From Megaleporinus macrocephalus (Eukaryota; Chordata; Actinopteri; Characiformes; Anostomidae), in contig CM038720.1 in the NCBI GenBank assembly GCA_021613375.1, positions 1,474,069 to 1,538,068 on the forward strand: DNA of 64,000 bases. Direction: 5' to 3'. Each line of letters opens with the position of its first letter. Within the stretch, counting starts at the first letter, position 1. The position numbers and the translations under genes were made by a program. This document shows positions 33,470-64,000 of this stretch, piece after piece. The notes beneath the pieces are model-generated. The model was not told the origin of the DNA. It was given only the letters and a program-made list of their open reading frames with translations, and searched no databases.

Positions 33470-34090
33470 TACAGTCCTGCAGCAGTATTGATGATCACTG
33501 ATCAGCTGATCTACCCCAGCCCTGCAGCAGTATTGATGATCACTGATCAGTTGATCTGCTACAGCCCTGCATCAGTATTGATGATCACTGATCAGTTGAT
33601 CTACCCCAGCCCTGCAGCAGTATTGATGATCACTGATCAGTTGATCTACCCCAGCCCTGCATCAGTATTGATGATCACTGATCAGTTGATCTACCCCAGC
33701 CCTGCATCAGTATTGATGATCACTGATCAGTTGATCTACCCCAGCCCTGCATCAGTATTGATGATCACTGATCAGTTGATCTACCCCAGCCCTGCATCAG
33801 TATTGATGATCACTGATCAGTTGATCTACCCCAGCCCTGCATCAGTATTGATGATCACTGATCAGTTGATCTACCCCAGCCCTGCATCAGTATTGATGAT
33901 CACTGATCAGTTGATCTACCCCAGCCCTGCATCAGTATTGATGATCACTGATCAGTTGATCTACCCCAGCCCTGCATCAGTATTGATGATCACTGATCAG
34001 TTGATCTACCTCAGCCCTGCATCAGTATTGATAATTACTGATAAGTTTATCTGTTACAGCCCTGCAGCAGTATTGATAATCACTGATCTG
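33470..34090 (+). repeat. 45-bp minisatellite upstream of the trim37 promoter
   Basis: About 13 copies of CAGTATTGATGATCACTGAT plus CAGTTGATCTACCCCAGCCC plus TGCAT. The period is a multiple of three, giving a 275-codon open frame that is not a gene. Confidence 0.97.
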
Positions 34091-34099
34091 CAGCAGTGT

Positions 34100-34400
34100 T
34101 GCAGTGCTGCATGGGTGCAGAGAGGTGGGCGAGGCGTGCGACCAAGCTCAGTCCCCTCGCTCTCAATCCCGTCTCTGATTGGCCGGCGTAAATCGCAGCG
34201 CCCTCTGCGATTGGCGCGAGCGGTTTCCCATGGTGACGGACACTGCCCAGCGCAGTGTGGATGCTAAGCTAACGCGGCGCCGTCGGCGGACAGACGGAGC
34301 AAAACTGCCCGCTTCTGCCCTCAAACCCGACGTCCATGTAGGCGTTTGAGGCGAGACACAGCAGATTAACGTCCCCACTGCGAGGTAACCCCGAGCCGCT
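34100..34400 (+). promoter_or_regulatory. CpG-rich promoter and non-coding first exon of trim37
   Basis: This is the only clearly CpG-dense stretch near a gene start. It has two inverted CCAAT boxes (GATTGGC at about 34176 and 34209) and GC-rich sequence. It ends in a donor-like CTGCGAG|gtaacc at 34384/34385, so a non-coding exon 1 probably ends at 34384. The first coding exon is 1 kb downstream. The 45-bp minisatellite stops only tens of bases upstream. Confidence 0.65.
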
Positions 34401-34607
34401 CTCTGTTTTAGCCGGAAAATCACTAATACAGCCCCGCTGGTCTGCGTTAGCTTCACCGGAGCTATGCTAAGCTAACGGTAGCGGCGGTGTTTATTAGCAG
34501 CGATATTAAAACTGCTCGTGTTTAATTAAAGGGGATTAACGAGTTTAAATTTGGGTCACCCTAAAATTTATATATCAGTTGCCTGGAAAATTTTAACTCT
34601 TTATTTT

Positions 34608-34730
34608 CTGAAGTTAGCTTCTTATTAGAATTCTCCGTTCCACCTTAAATGGCGCAGCAGTTAGGTTCTGGGGCCTGAGGCTGCACCATTTAAGGTGGAA
34701 CGGAGAATTCCAATAAGAAGCTAACTTCAG
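34608..34730. mobile_element. Near-perfect 50-bp hairpin (MITE-like)
   Basis: Arms 34608-34657 and 34681-34730 match at 48 of 50 positions, with a 23-base loop. It contains TTCCACCTTAAATGG and its complement. It lies in the first intron of trim37. Confidence 0.85.
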
Positions 34731-35064
34731 CTACTTCTTTCTTTAGATTTAGCCTAAAAAAAGTCCCCCTTAAAATCTCTTTCACTCCTAAATCAGCTCC
34801 AGCTTTGTTTACGGAGGACTCCTGATGTTTGTGTAGCAGAAACTGAAATATTAGTATATATTTAGCATTAGCTGCCGCTGCTAATTCTGACACTAGCACC
34901 CAACTTGCTTTACCCATCACATCACATTAAAGCTGTTGCTGGTTTGCTTATTTCTGGTCATGTATATCACGAAACACTGTAGTTTAACGACTGGCTGTCC
35001 TCATAAAACTTAGAACCACGAAAAACTACAGCCTCCCAAACGGAGCTGAAGGCCTGGAGCTCAT
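34731..35064. other. Unique intron 1 sequence of trim37
   Basis: No array or transposon end recognised. Short TTAGC-rich words only. Confidence 0.4.
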
Positions 35065-35245
35065 CTACTTGAACACAACTGAGCATACAGGAGCTCCACT
35101 TACAGACTGTAGTTCATCTGGTTCTCTGTATACTTTATTACTCCTGGACCCCCACAGGACCACCACAGAGCAGATACTATTAAGGAGGTGGGTCAGTCTC
35201 AGCACTGCAGTGACACTGGCGTGGTGGTGGTGTGCATACTGGTGA
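35065..35245. mobile_element. Dispersed fish repeat, second copy
   Basis: GAGCTCCACTTACAGACTGT, GACCACCACAGAGCAG and CAGCACTGCAGTGACACTGG are shared with 41300-41450 and partly with 5325-5452. Confidence 0.65.
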
Positions 35246-35337
35246 AGATGAACCATCTTAACCCCAGCCTGGAGGTTATGATGTTTGTGTATAGTTTCAT
35301 ATGAAAATGCAAGCTTTCTCTTTCTCCTCCATGACAG

Positions 35338-35399
35338 CAGCTGTTGAAGGAGAACGTTCAGGACCTCAGTTCATCTGCAGAACACTAAAACTGGCTGAG
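35338..35399 (+). other. trim37 5' UTR part of first coding exon
   Basis: Pyrimidine-rich sequence ends CATGACAGCAG, giving tandem acceptors at 35337 and 35340 (a NAGNAG-like pair). About 60 bases of UTR then lead to ATG at 35400. An in-frame TGA just upstream (CTGGCTGAG region) supports this start. Confidence 0.5.
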
Positions 35400-54997
<19,598 letters not shown>

Positions 54998-55239
54998 GTG
55001 AGTAACTGTAGTGGTCACTGCTGGAGCGGTTAATCAGTCCAGCTCCTTCAGTACAGAGTGTTTAGTATCCACACCCGCACCGCGCCCACCATCTGACCAA
55101 CATCCTTTAACACCGGACCACCACTGTACACGTCCTGCTGCTCACTAAAAGCTCCATTCACACTTGATCTTACTTACTTTTTGGGTTGGCAGTATCTCGT
55201 GGTAAATGGAGAGATCTAGAACAGTACATCTCCATGAAT

Positions 55240-56560
55240 GTATTACTTTAGCTGTTAGTGTTAGCTAGTGCTAAATGCTTAGAACTATCTAGAACATTAC
55301 ATTTTTGTTAATATTCTACCATAGCTGTGTTAGCTAGTGATTTAAAAACAGATAACCATAACAGTGGAGGTAATATATTATCAGATATGTAGTGTAAGCT
55401 AGTGTTAAACGCAGTGAACTATCTAGAACATTACATCTCTATAAATGTATTATCTTAGCCGTTAGTGTTAGCTAGTGCTAAATGCTGAGAGCTATCTCGA
55501 ACATTCCATTTCCGTTAATATTCTACCTTAGCTGTGTTAGCTAGTAGGCTGTGTATTGGCAAGAACCTGGCGATAAAATATGTATCGTGATATTTTGTGA
55601 TACTGCAAACAAAGTGATAAACGGTGATTTTTCTAATCCTACTATTAAAACACTCAACTGTATGAACAGGTTTATCAATGTTTACAGTAGCTCTGCGTCC
55701 TTGTGCTGCTTGTTAATGTTGGAGTGAAGCTGAAAATGGATTACAACACTGACATCTAGTGGTCAGAGGTTTAAACACAACACACAATGATTCACTGTCT
55801 GCCAGGAATCTGTGTATCGATACTGTGTTTTTGAGAATCGATACCGTATCACTAAATATAATATCCCGATAATCAATACTTTCTATATTTATTACACCCC
55901 TATTAGCTAGTGCTAAAAACAGAGAACTATACCAATGGAGGTAATATAATACCAGATATGTAGTGTTCGCTAGTGCTAATTGCTGAGAATTATCTAGAAC
56001 ATTACATTTCTTTTAATTTTCTACCTTAGCTGTGTTAGCTAGTACTAAAAGCAGAGAACTATACCAATGGAGGTAATATAATACCAGATATGTAGTGTTC
56101 GCTAGTGCTAATTGCTGAGAATTATCTAGAACATTTCTTTTAATTTTCTACCTTAGCTGTGTTAGCTAGTACTAAAAACAAATAACTATACCAGTGGAGA
56201 TAATATAATACCAGATATGTATTGTTAGCTAGTGGTAAACGCAGGGAACTATCTAGAACATTACATTTCTTTTAATTTTCTACCTTAGCTGTGTTAGCTA
56301 GTACTAAAAACAGAGAACTATACCGGTGGAGGTAATATAATACCAGATATGTAGTGTTAGCTAGTGCTAATTGCTGAGAATTATCTAGAACATTTCTTTT
56401 AATTTTCTACCTTAGCTGTGTTAGCTAGTACTAAAAACAGAGAACTATACCAGTGGAGGTAATATAATACCAGATATGTAGTGTTAGCTAGTGGTAAACG
56501 CAGGAAACTATCTAGAACATTGTATCCCGTCAGAATATTACCTTAACTGTTAACGTTACC
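55240..56560 (+). repeat. About 127-132-bp tandem array interrupted by a hAT-type MITE
   Basis: Repeated blocks contain GCTGTGTTAGCTAGTACTAA, AACTATACCAGTGGAGGTAA and ATTATCTAGAACATT. Spacings between successive GCTGTGTTAGCT words are 127, 132 and 127 bp. The 5' copies are more diverged. Confidence 0.9.
55545..55902 (+). mobile_element. hAT-type MITE, family A copy 4, with perfect 8-bp target duplication
   Basis: TTAGCTAG occurs at 55537-55544 and again at 55903-55910. The element starts TAGGCTGTGTATTGGCAAG and ends TACACCCCTA. Interior matches the 18356 copy. Confidence 0.9.
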
Positions 56561-56810
56561 TAGTATCTAGTGCTAAAATCAACTTTAGCCACTCAGCTGC
56601 ACCGGCGGCGGAACAGTTCCCCCGATTAGTTCTCAACTTCAGTGTAATCGTGAGGAAGTAATGGCACACATTGTGAAGGTAGCTCTGAAATAGTGGGTGG
56701 AGCTTCTCAGATGGGGGCAGTATTATTCTAATGAGTTAATAAAGGGCAGCACATCTAAACAGCTTGTTCAGTCCCATATTTTTTTTTATCTTGGCAGCCC
56801 CCAGAAGCTA

Positions 56811-57180
56811 TAAATAAATAAATAAATAAATTAATTAATTAATAAATCACATTTAAGTAAACATTAAATATATGAATAACATTAAATCACATAATTAAAT
56901 CACATGTAAATATTTATTACATTAATGAATCATGTGTTAATAAATATTAAATAAATTAATGAATCACATTTAAATAAATAAAATTAAAGAATATAAATAA
57001 ATATTGAATTCATAAATAAATTACATTTGAATAAACATTCAGTTAAATAATAATATACATAAATATAAAATGTATTAATAAATCACATTTGAGTAAAACT
57101 TAAATACGTAATCATGTTTAAGTAAATTATTAAATCACATAAATATTAAATAAATTAATGAATCATATTTAAATAAATAT
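56811..57180 (+). repeat. AT-rich AAATAAAT-type low-complexity region
   Basis: Loose repeats of TAAATAAAT, CACATTTAAATAAA and ATTAATGAATCA. No clear unit length. Confidence 0.75.
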
Positions 57181-57411
57181 TACTTAAATTAATCAGAGCT
57201 GCACTTTCTGGAATGTAAAATATTGAGCTCAGTGTTGAGTGTATTGATCTATTAGAAGCTGTTGTTTAGTGAACTGTATAGTGCACTTTGTAGGGAGCAT
57301 GTAACAGTTTGAGACGCGGCCTCTGCTGTTCAGGCCTCTCCAGGCCAGTGGCCAGCACTTCCACCAGCAGCCGGACTTTTCCTGACGCTCTGAACCTATC
57401 CTGTGTTGTCG

Positions 57412-58165
57412 GTGAGACTGTGAGTGCTGGTGTGGTTGTGAGCCGGCGGTGAGACTGTGAGTGCTAGTGGGGTTGTGAGCCGGCGGTGAGACTGTGAGTG
57501 CTGGTGAGGCTGTGAGCCGGCGGTGAGACTGTGAGTGCTGGTGTGGTTGTGAGCCGGCGGTGAGACTGTGAGTGCTGGTGAGGCTGTGAGCTGGCGGTGA
57601 GACTGTAAGTGCTGGTAGGGCTGTGAGCTGGCGGTGAGACTGTGAGTGCTGGTGTGGTTGTGAGTGCTGGTGTGGTTGTGAGCTGGCGGTGAGACTGTGA
57701 GTGCTAGTGGGGTTGTGAGCCGGCGGTGAGACTGTGAGTGCTGGTGGGGTTGTGAGCTGGCGGTGAGACTGTGAGTGCTGGTGGGGTTGTGAGCTGGCGG
57801 TGAGACTGTGAGTGCTAGTGGGGTTGTGAGCCGGCGGTGAGACTGTGAGTGCTGGTGTGGTTGTGAGTGCTGGTGTGGTTGTGAGTGCTGGTGTGGTTGT
57901 GAGCCGGCGGTGAGACTGAGTGCTGGTGTGGTTGTGAGTGCTGGTGTGGTTGTGAGTGCTGGTGTGGTTGTGAGCCGGCGGTGAGACTGTGAGTGCTGGT
58001 GTGGTTGTGAGTGCTGGTGTGGTTGTGAGCCGGCGGTGAGACTGAGTGCTGGTGTGGTTGTGAGCCGGCGGTGAGACTGTGAGTGCTGGTGTGGTTGTGA
58101 GTGCTGGTGTGGTTGTGAGTGCTGGTGTGGTTGTGAGCCGGCGGTGAGACTGTGAGTGCTGGTCG
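57412..58165 (+). repeat. 37/18-bp minisatellite
   Basis: A long unit GAGCCGGCGGTGAGACTGTG plus AGTGCTGGTGTGGTTGT (37 bp) mixed with an 18-bp short unit GAGTGCTGGTGTGGTTGT. Confidence 0.95.
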
Positions 58166-58599
58166 TGGTCTCAGTGTGGTGCAGTTAGGCTTGGAGAGTG
58201 CTGTGCTGGGTTTTGGAGGAGTGTTGGAGTATCTGCAGTGAGGTGTCACCTCCTCACATGCTGACACTCCCGCTGCTCACTACCGCCCGCTCACCGCCGA
58301 AAACACACACACAGCCAGATGAGACGAGTGACTCATCATCAGAGCTCCTGCTTACACACACTCGTCCTCATCCTCTCCCTTACAGTCACGCTCACATCAA
58401 CACTCTCGCTCACCCACACACGTTCCCTCGCTCTGACACAGCTCACTCTCTCTCTCTCTGATCACTCTTAGACTCTTCACGCTCGCTTTAGTCCAGACTC
58501 TCGTCCATCTCTCCTCTCTTTAACCGTTCTTCTCTCAGAGCATTCCGTCATATCAGACTCGTATCAGTATCAGCCAATCATCAATCTTAACAATCAGCC

Positions 58600-59480
58600 A
58601 GTGACTCTCCCTCCGTCACTGACGCTCCCTCTGTCACTGACTCGCCCTCTGTCACTGACTCTCCCTCTCTTACTGCTTCTTCGTCACTGACTTGCCCTCT
58701 GTCACTGACTCGCCCTCTGTCACTGACTCTCCCTCTCTTACTGCTTCTTCGTCACTGACTCGCCCTCTGTCACTGACTCTCCCTCTCTTACTGCTTCTTC
58801 GTCACTGACTTGCCCTCTGTCACTGACTCGCCCTCTGTCACTGACTCATCCCTCTCTTACTGCTTCTTCGTCACTGACTCGCCCTCTGTCACTGACTCTC
58901 CCTCTCTTACTGCTTCTTCGTCACTGACTCGCCCTCTGTCACTGACTCTCCCTCTGTCACTGACTCTCCCTCTGTCACTGACTCTCCCTCTGTCACTGAC
59001 TCGCCCTCTGTCACTGACTCTCCCTCTGTCACTGACTCGCCCTCTGTCACTGACTCTCCCTCTGTCACTGACTCGCCCTCTGTCACTGACTCGCCCTCTG
59101 TCACTGACTTGCCCTCTGTCACTGACTCGCCCTCTGTCACTGACTCTCCCTCTGTCACTGACTCGCCCTCTGTCACTGACTCGCCCTCTGTCACTGACTC
59201 GCCCTCTGTCACTGACTCGCCCTCTGTCACTGACTCTCCCTCTGTCACTGACTCGCCCTCTGTCACTGACTCTCCCTCTGTCACTGACTCGCCCTCTGTC
59301 ACTGACACTCCCTCTCTTACTGGTTCTTCGTCACTGACTCTCCCCCCGTCACTGACTCATCCCTCTGTCACTGACTCGCCACAGTCACTGACGCTCCCTC
59401 TCTCACTGACGCTCCCTCTCTCACTGACTTTTTTACTAACTCGCCCCCCTGTCACTGACTCGCCCCCCGTCACTGACTCT
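58600..59480 (+). repeat. 18-bp minisatellite
   Basis: Units CTGTCACTGACTCGCCCT and CTGTCACTGACTCTCCCT, with larger blocks containing CTTACTGCTTCTTCGTCACT. Multiple-of-three period, hence open frames on both strands. Confidence 0.96.
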
Positions 59481-59659
59481 CCCTCCGTCACTGAGCCGAG
59501 AGAAACAAGATTAACTTGATTTGAAAACTCGGATTTAAGTTCCCGGGAGCTTAAACGTTCCGGCGACGCTGACTGAGTCACAGCAGCGCCGCTTATTGCT
59601 TCTCACAGCCGCGCACGCTAACCCTGCAGCTCTTCAGCCTCTTCATCACTCCTTCAGAA

Positions 59660-62600
59660 ATCACACCCGTTCCTCACACACACGTTCCACACACACGTTC
59701 CTCACACACCCGTTCCTCACACACACGTTCCACACACACACGTTCCACACACACACGTTCCACACACACACGTTCCTCACACACACGTTCCTCACACACA
59801 CGTTCCACACACACACGTTCCACACACACACGTTCCTCACACACGTTCCACACACACGTTCCTCTCACACACGTTCCTCACACACACGTTCCTCACACAC
59901 ACGTTCCACACACACACGTTCCACACACACGTTCCTCACACACGTTCCTCTCACACACGTTCCTCACACACACGTTCCTCACACACACGTTCCACACACA
60001 CACGTTCCACACACACGTTCCACACACACGTTCCTCACACACACGTTCCTCACACACACGTTCCTCACACACACGTTCCACACACACGTTCCTCTCACAC
60101 ACGTTCCTCACACACACGTTCCTCACACACACGTTCCTCACACACGTTCCTCACACACACGTTCCACACACGTTCCTCACACACACGTTCCTCACACACG
60201 TTCCTCACACACACGTTCCACACACACGTTCCTCTCACACACGTTCCACACACACACGTTCCTCACATACACGTTCCACACACACGTTCCTCACACACAC
60301 GTTCCTCACACACACGTTCCACACACACACGTTCCTCACACACACGTTCCTCACACACACGTTCCTCACATACACGTTCCTCACACACACGTTCCTCACA
60401 CACACGTTCCTCACATACACGTTCCACACACACACGTTCCTCACACACACGTTCCACACACGTTCCTCACACACACGTTCCTCACACACACGTTCCACAC
60501 ACACACGTTCCTCACACACACGTTCCTCACACACACGTTCCACACACACGTTCCACACACACGTTCCACACACACACGTTCCTCACACACACGTTCCTCA
60601 CACACACGATCCTCACACACACGTTCCACACACACACGTTCCTCACACACACGTTCCACACACACGTTCCTCACACACACGTTCCACACACGTTCCTCAC
60701 ACACACGTTCCTCACACACACACGTTCCTCACACACACGTTCCTCACACACGTTCCTCACACACACGTTCCTCACACACGTTCCTCACACACCCGTTCCT
60801 CACACACACGACCCACACACACACGTTCCACACACACACGTTCCTCACACACACGTTCCACACACACACGTTCCACACACACACACACGTTCCTCACACA
60901 CACGTTCCACACACACGTTCCTCAGACACACGTTCCACACACACACGTTCCACACACACACGTTCCTCACACACACGTTCCACACACACACGTTCCTCAC
61001 ACACACGTTCCTCACACACACGTTCCTCACATACACGTTCCACACACACGTTCCACACACACGTTCCTCACACACACGTTCCTCACACACGTTCCTCACA
61101 CACGTTCCTCACACACGTTCCTCACACACACGTTCCACACACGTTCCTCACACACACGTTCCTCACACACGTTCCTCACACACACGTTCCTCACACACGT
61201 TCCTCACACACACGTTCCTCTCACACACGTTCCTCACACACACGTTCCACACACGTTCCTCACACACACGTTCCACACACACACGTTCCTCACACACACG
61301 TTCCTCACACACGTTCCTCACACACACGTTCCACACACGTTCCTCACACACACGTTCCTCACACACACGTTCCACACACACGTTCCACACACACACGTTC
61401 CTCACACACACGTTCCTCACACACACGTTCCACACACACACGTTCCTCACACACACGTTCCTCACACACACGTTCCTCACACACACGTTCCACACACACG
61501 TTCCACACACACGTTCCACACACACGTTCCTCACACACACGTTCCACACACACACGTTCCTCACACACACGTTCCACACACGTTCCTCACACACACGTTC
61601 CTCACACACACGTTCCTCACACACGTTCCTCACACACACGTTCCTCACACACACCCGTTCCTCACACACACGTTCCTCACACACACACGTTCCTCACACA
61701 CACGACCCACACACACACGTTCCACACACACACGTTCCTCACACACACGTTCCACACACACACGTTCCACACACACACACACGTTCCTCACACACACGTT
61801 CCACACACACGTTCCTCAGACACACGTTCCACACACACACGTTCCACACACACACGTTCCACACATACACGTTCCTCTCACACACGTTCCTCTCACACAC
61901 GTTCCTCACACACACGTTCCTCACACACACGTTCCTCTCACACACGTTCCACACACACACACGTTCCTCACACACACGTTCCTCTCACACACGTTCCTCT
62001 CACACACGTTCCTCACACACACGTTCCTCTCACACACGTTCCTCACACACACGTTCCTCACACACACGTTCCTCACACACACGTTCCACACACACGTTCC
62101 TCACACACACGTTCCACACACGTTCCTCACACACACGTTCCTCACACACACGTTCCTCACACACACGTTCCTCACACACACGTTCCTCACACACACGTTC
62201 CACACACACGTTCCTCACACACCCGTTCCTCACACACACGTTCCTCACACACACGTTCCTCACACACACGTTCCTCACACACACGTTCCACACACACACG
62301 TTCCTCACACACACGTTCCTCACATACACGTTCCTCACACACACGTTCCTCACACACACGTTCCTCACACACACGTTCCTCACACACACGTTCCTCACAC
62401 ACACCCGTTCCTCACACACACCCGTTCCACACACACACGTTCCACACACACACGTTCCTCACACACACGTTCCTCACATACACGTTCCACACACACACGT
62501 TCCTCTCACACACGTTCCTCACACACACGTTCCTCACACACGTTCCTCACACCCGTTCCTCACACACACACGTTCCTCACACACCCGTTCCTCACACACC

Positions 62601-63085
62601 CGTTCCACACACACGTTCCTCACACACACGTTCCTCACACACACGTTCCACACACACACGTTCCTCACACCCGTTCCACACACACCCGTTCCACACACAC
62701 CCGTTCCTCACACACGTTCCTCACACACACGTTCCACACACACGTTCCTCACACACACGTTCCACACACACGTTCCTCACACACGTTCCTCACACACACG
62801 TTCCTCACACACGTTCCTCACACACGTTCCACACACACACGTTCCACACACACGTTCCACACACACGTTCCTCACACACACGTTCCTCACACACACGTTC
62901 CTCACACACGTTCCTCACACACACACGTTCCTCACACACACGTTCCTCACACACGTTCCTCACACACACGTTCCTCACACACACCCGTTCCTCACACACC
63001 CGTTCCTCACACACACACGACCCACACACACACGTTCCACACACACACGTTCCTCACACACACGTTCCTCACACACACGACCCAA
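59660..63085 (+). repeat. 13/15-bp CGTTCCTCACACACA minisatellite (3.4 kb)
   Basis: More than 200 units of CGTTCC followed by TCACACACA, ACACACACA or shorter versions. Larger duplicated blocks can be seen (GACCCACACACACACGTTCC at about 60810, 61705 and 63019). It yields a 1,169-codon His/Thr/Val/Pro frame that is not a gene. Confidence 0.97.
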
Positions 63086-64000
63086 ACCCTCTCACAGCAG
63101 AGTGATGGAGGTTCTCTCTCTGGAGCTGCAGCAGTTACAGTAACATTCAAACCTGAAGCCCATACGACAGTCTGATGGTCTAAATCACCTCGTCAGACGT
63201 CGAGTCCTGCATGGAAAGGATCATTAGGATCGCGGCAGGTAGATTTGCAGGTCTGAGATATAAATATAAACATAAGCACGTGTAAAATATCAGCATCAGC
63301 AGATTTGGGCGTGTAGAATTTCAGATATTGGACTTTAATTCTCTCCAGAAGATAAACAGTTTTCCCAAATTTGGAGAGAAATTTCAAAAAGGAAACTGTG
63401 GCCTGATCAGTGTTATGATCTCTTTCTGAGATAATGACCATCCTCCCATCCTGTTGGATGCTGGTGGAAGACTAACCATCAGGTCCTCCACCTCCTCCAT
63501 CACCAATCAGCTCTCCTGTCCAGTCATGCCAACTGCTACACCCTCAGTTACATCCCTGCACACCATCCAGATATATCAGCATAGAGATAGGATGGGACTG
63601 TTTCAGCTCACTCCCACTTTACATAAAGACTGTCAGAGACCGCCTCAGTCAGAGACCGCCTCAGTCAGAGTCTGCCTCAGTCAGAGACCGCCTCAGTCAG
63701 AGACCGCCTCAGTCAGAGACCGCCTCAGTCAGAGACCGCCTCAGTCAGAGACTACCTCAGTCAGAGACTGCCTCTACCTGTGCAGCTTCTAAAGCTTTGC
63801 TATCCAGATTTCAAACAGAGACTCTTTTCTTTGGTGTTTAGTTGTAAACTGTAAATACTGTTTGATCAGAGGAGGACGGGTCTCCACTTGTGGGTCTTGG
63901 TTCCTCCCAAGGTTTCTTTCTCCAGTCTGAGGCAGTTTTTCTTGCCACTATTGCCTCTGCAACGTCAGCACATCAGCTCCTAAACGGAGTCAGCTCAGCA
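63086..64000. other. Unique intron 16 sequence of trim37 with a small 16-bp repeat
   Basis: No trim37 exon seen. A short CCTCAGTCAGAGACCG array (about nine copies) lies at 63632-63775. TCTGAGGCAGTTTTTCTTGC near 63930 has the look of a dispersed repeat. Confidence 0.5.

Noticed and set aside
33440..34267. 275-codon frame upstream of trim37
   Set aside because: 45-bp minisatellite with a multiple-of-three period running into the CpG promoter.
57334..57411. Exon-like segment with AG and GT borders after trim37 exon 16
   Set aside because: Joined in phase it gives about 17 codons and a stop (TGA), unlike the conserved TRIM37 continuation. At best a minor alternative terminal exon.
59596..63105. 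1,169-codon open frame (His/Thr/Val/Pro/Ser)
   Set aside because: Entirely explained by the 13/15-bp CACGTTCC array; three-frame and antisense frames are open too.
63105..63141. Possible trim37 exon after CTCTCACAG
   Set aside because: The translation does not resemble TRIM37 in the needed frame and no good donor follows.

Overview
The window looks like teleost fish DNA. Two intron-rich vertebrate genes are embedded in Tc1-like, hAT-like and Kolobok/T2-like DNA transposons and in a very high load of tandem repeats. The species cannot be named from sequence alone. All coding evidence is on the + strand.

Gene 1 (coding 5113-25274) is a complete Rabex-5 gene (rabgef1, or its fish paralogue rabgef1l). 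Eight constitutive coding exons join in phase to give 502 aa: an A20-type ubiquitin-binding zinc finger, an inverted ubiquitin-interacting helix, a linker, the helical bundle plus Vps9 domain (Rab5 exchange), and a C-terminal coiled-coil region. A ninth, frame-neutral 147-bp cassette exon at 9594-9740 is predicted in the linker. The 28.2-34.1 kb interval between the genes is almost entirely tandem arrays.

Gene 2 (CpG-rich promoter about 34.10-34.40 kb; coding 35400 to beyond 54997) is trim37: RING, B-box, coiled coil, MATH/TRAF domain and the start of the acidic C-terminal region. Sixteen coding exons (about 557 codons) are present. The remaining 3' exons lie past 64000, because the last 9 kb is one repeat-filled intron.

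The introns hold at least 18 minisatellite arrays (units about 10 to 130 bp) plus microsatellites. A 61-bp unit occurs in four introns across both genes, once inverted. A 45-bp unit was amplified from inside a dispersed fish repeat, and a 29-bp unit occurs inside a Kolobok/T2-like element and again in a rabgef1 intron. Several arrays run to within tens of bases of a splice site, and two trim37 acceptors use a GT microsatellite as their 3' splice-site tract. Mobile elements with recognisable ends and target duplications include a full-length dead Tc1-like element (45564-47029), hAT-type MITEs (6457, 18356, 37699, 55545) and two TTAA-flanked Kolobok/T2-like elements (26978 and 47344).

Nearly all long open frames here (for example 59596-63105, 20244-22133 and 15977-17803) come from repeat units whose length is a multiple of three and are not genes. 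I see no rRNA, tRNA, CRISPR array or prokaryotic feature.
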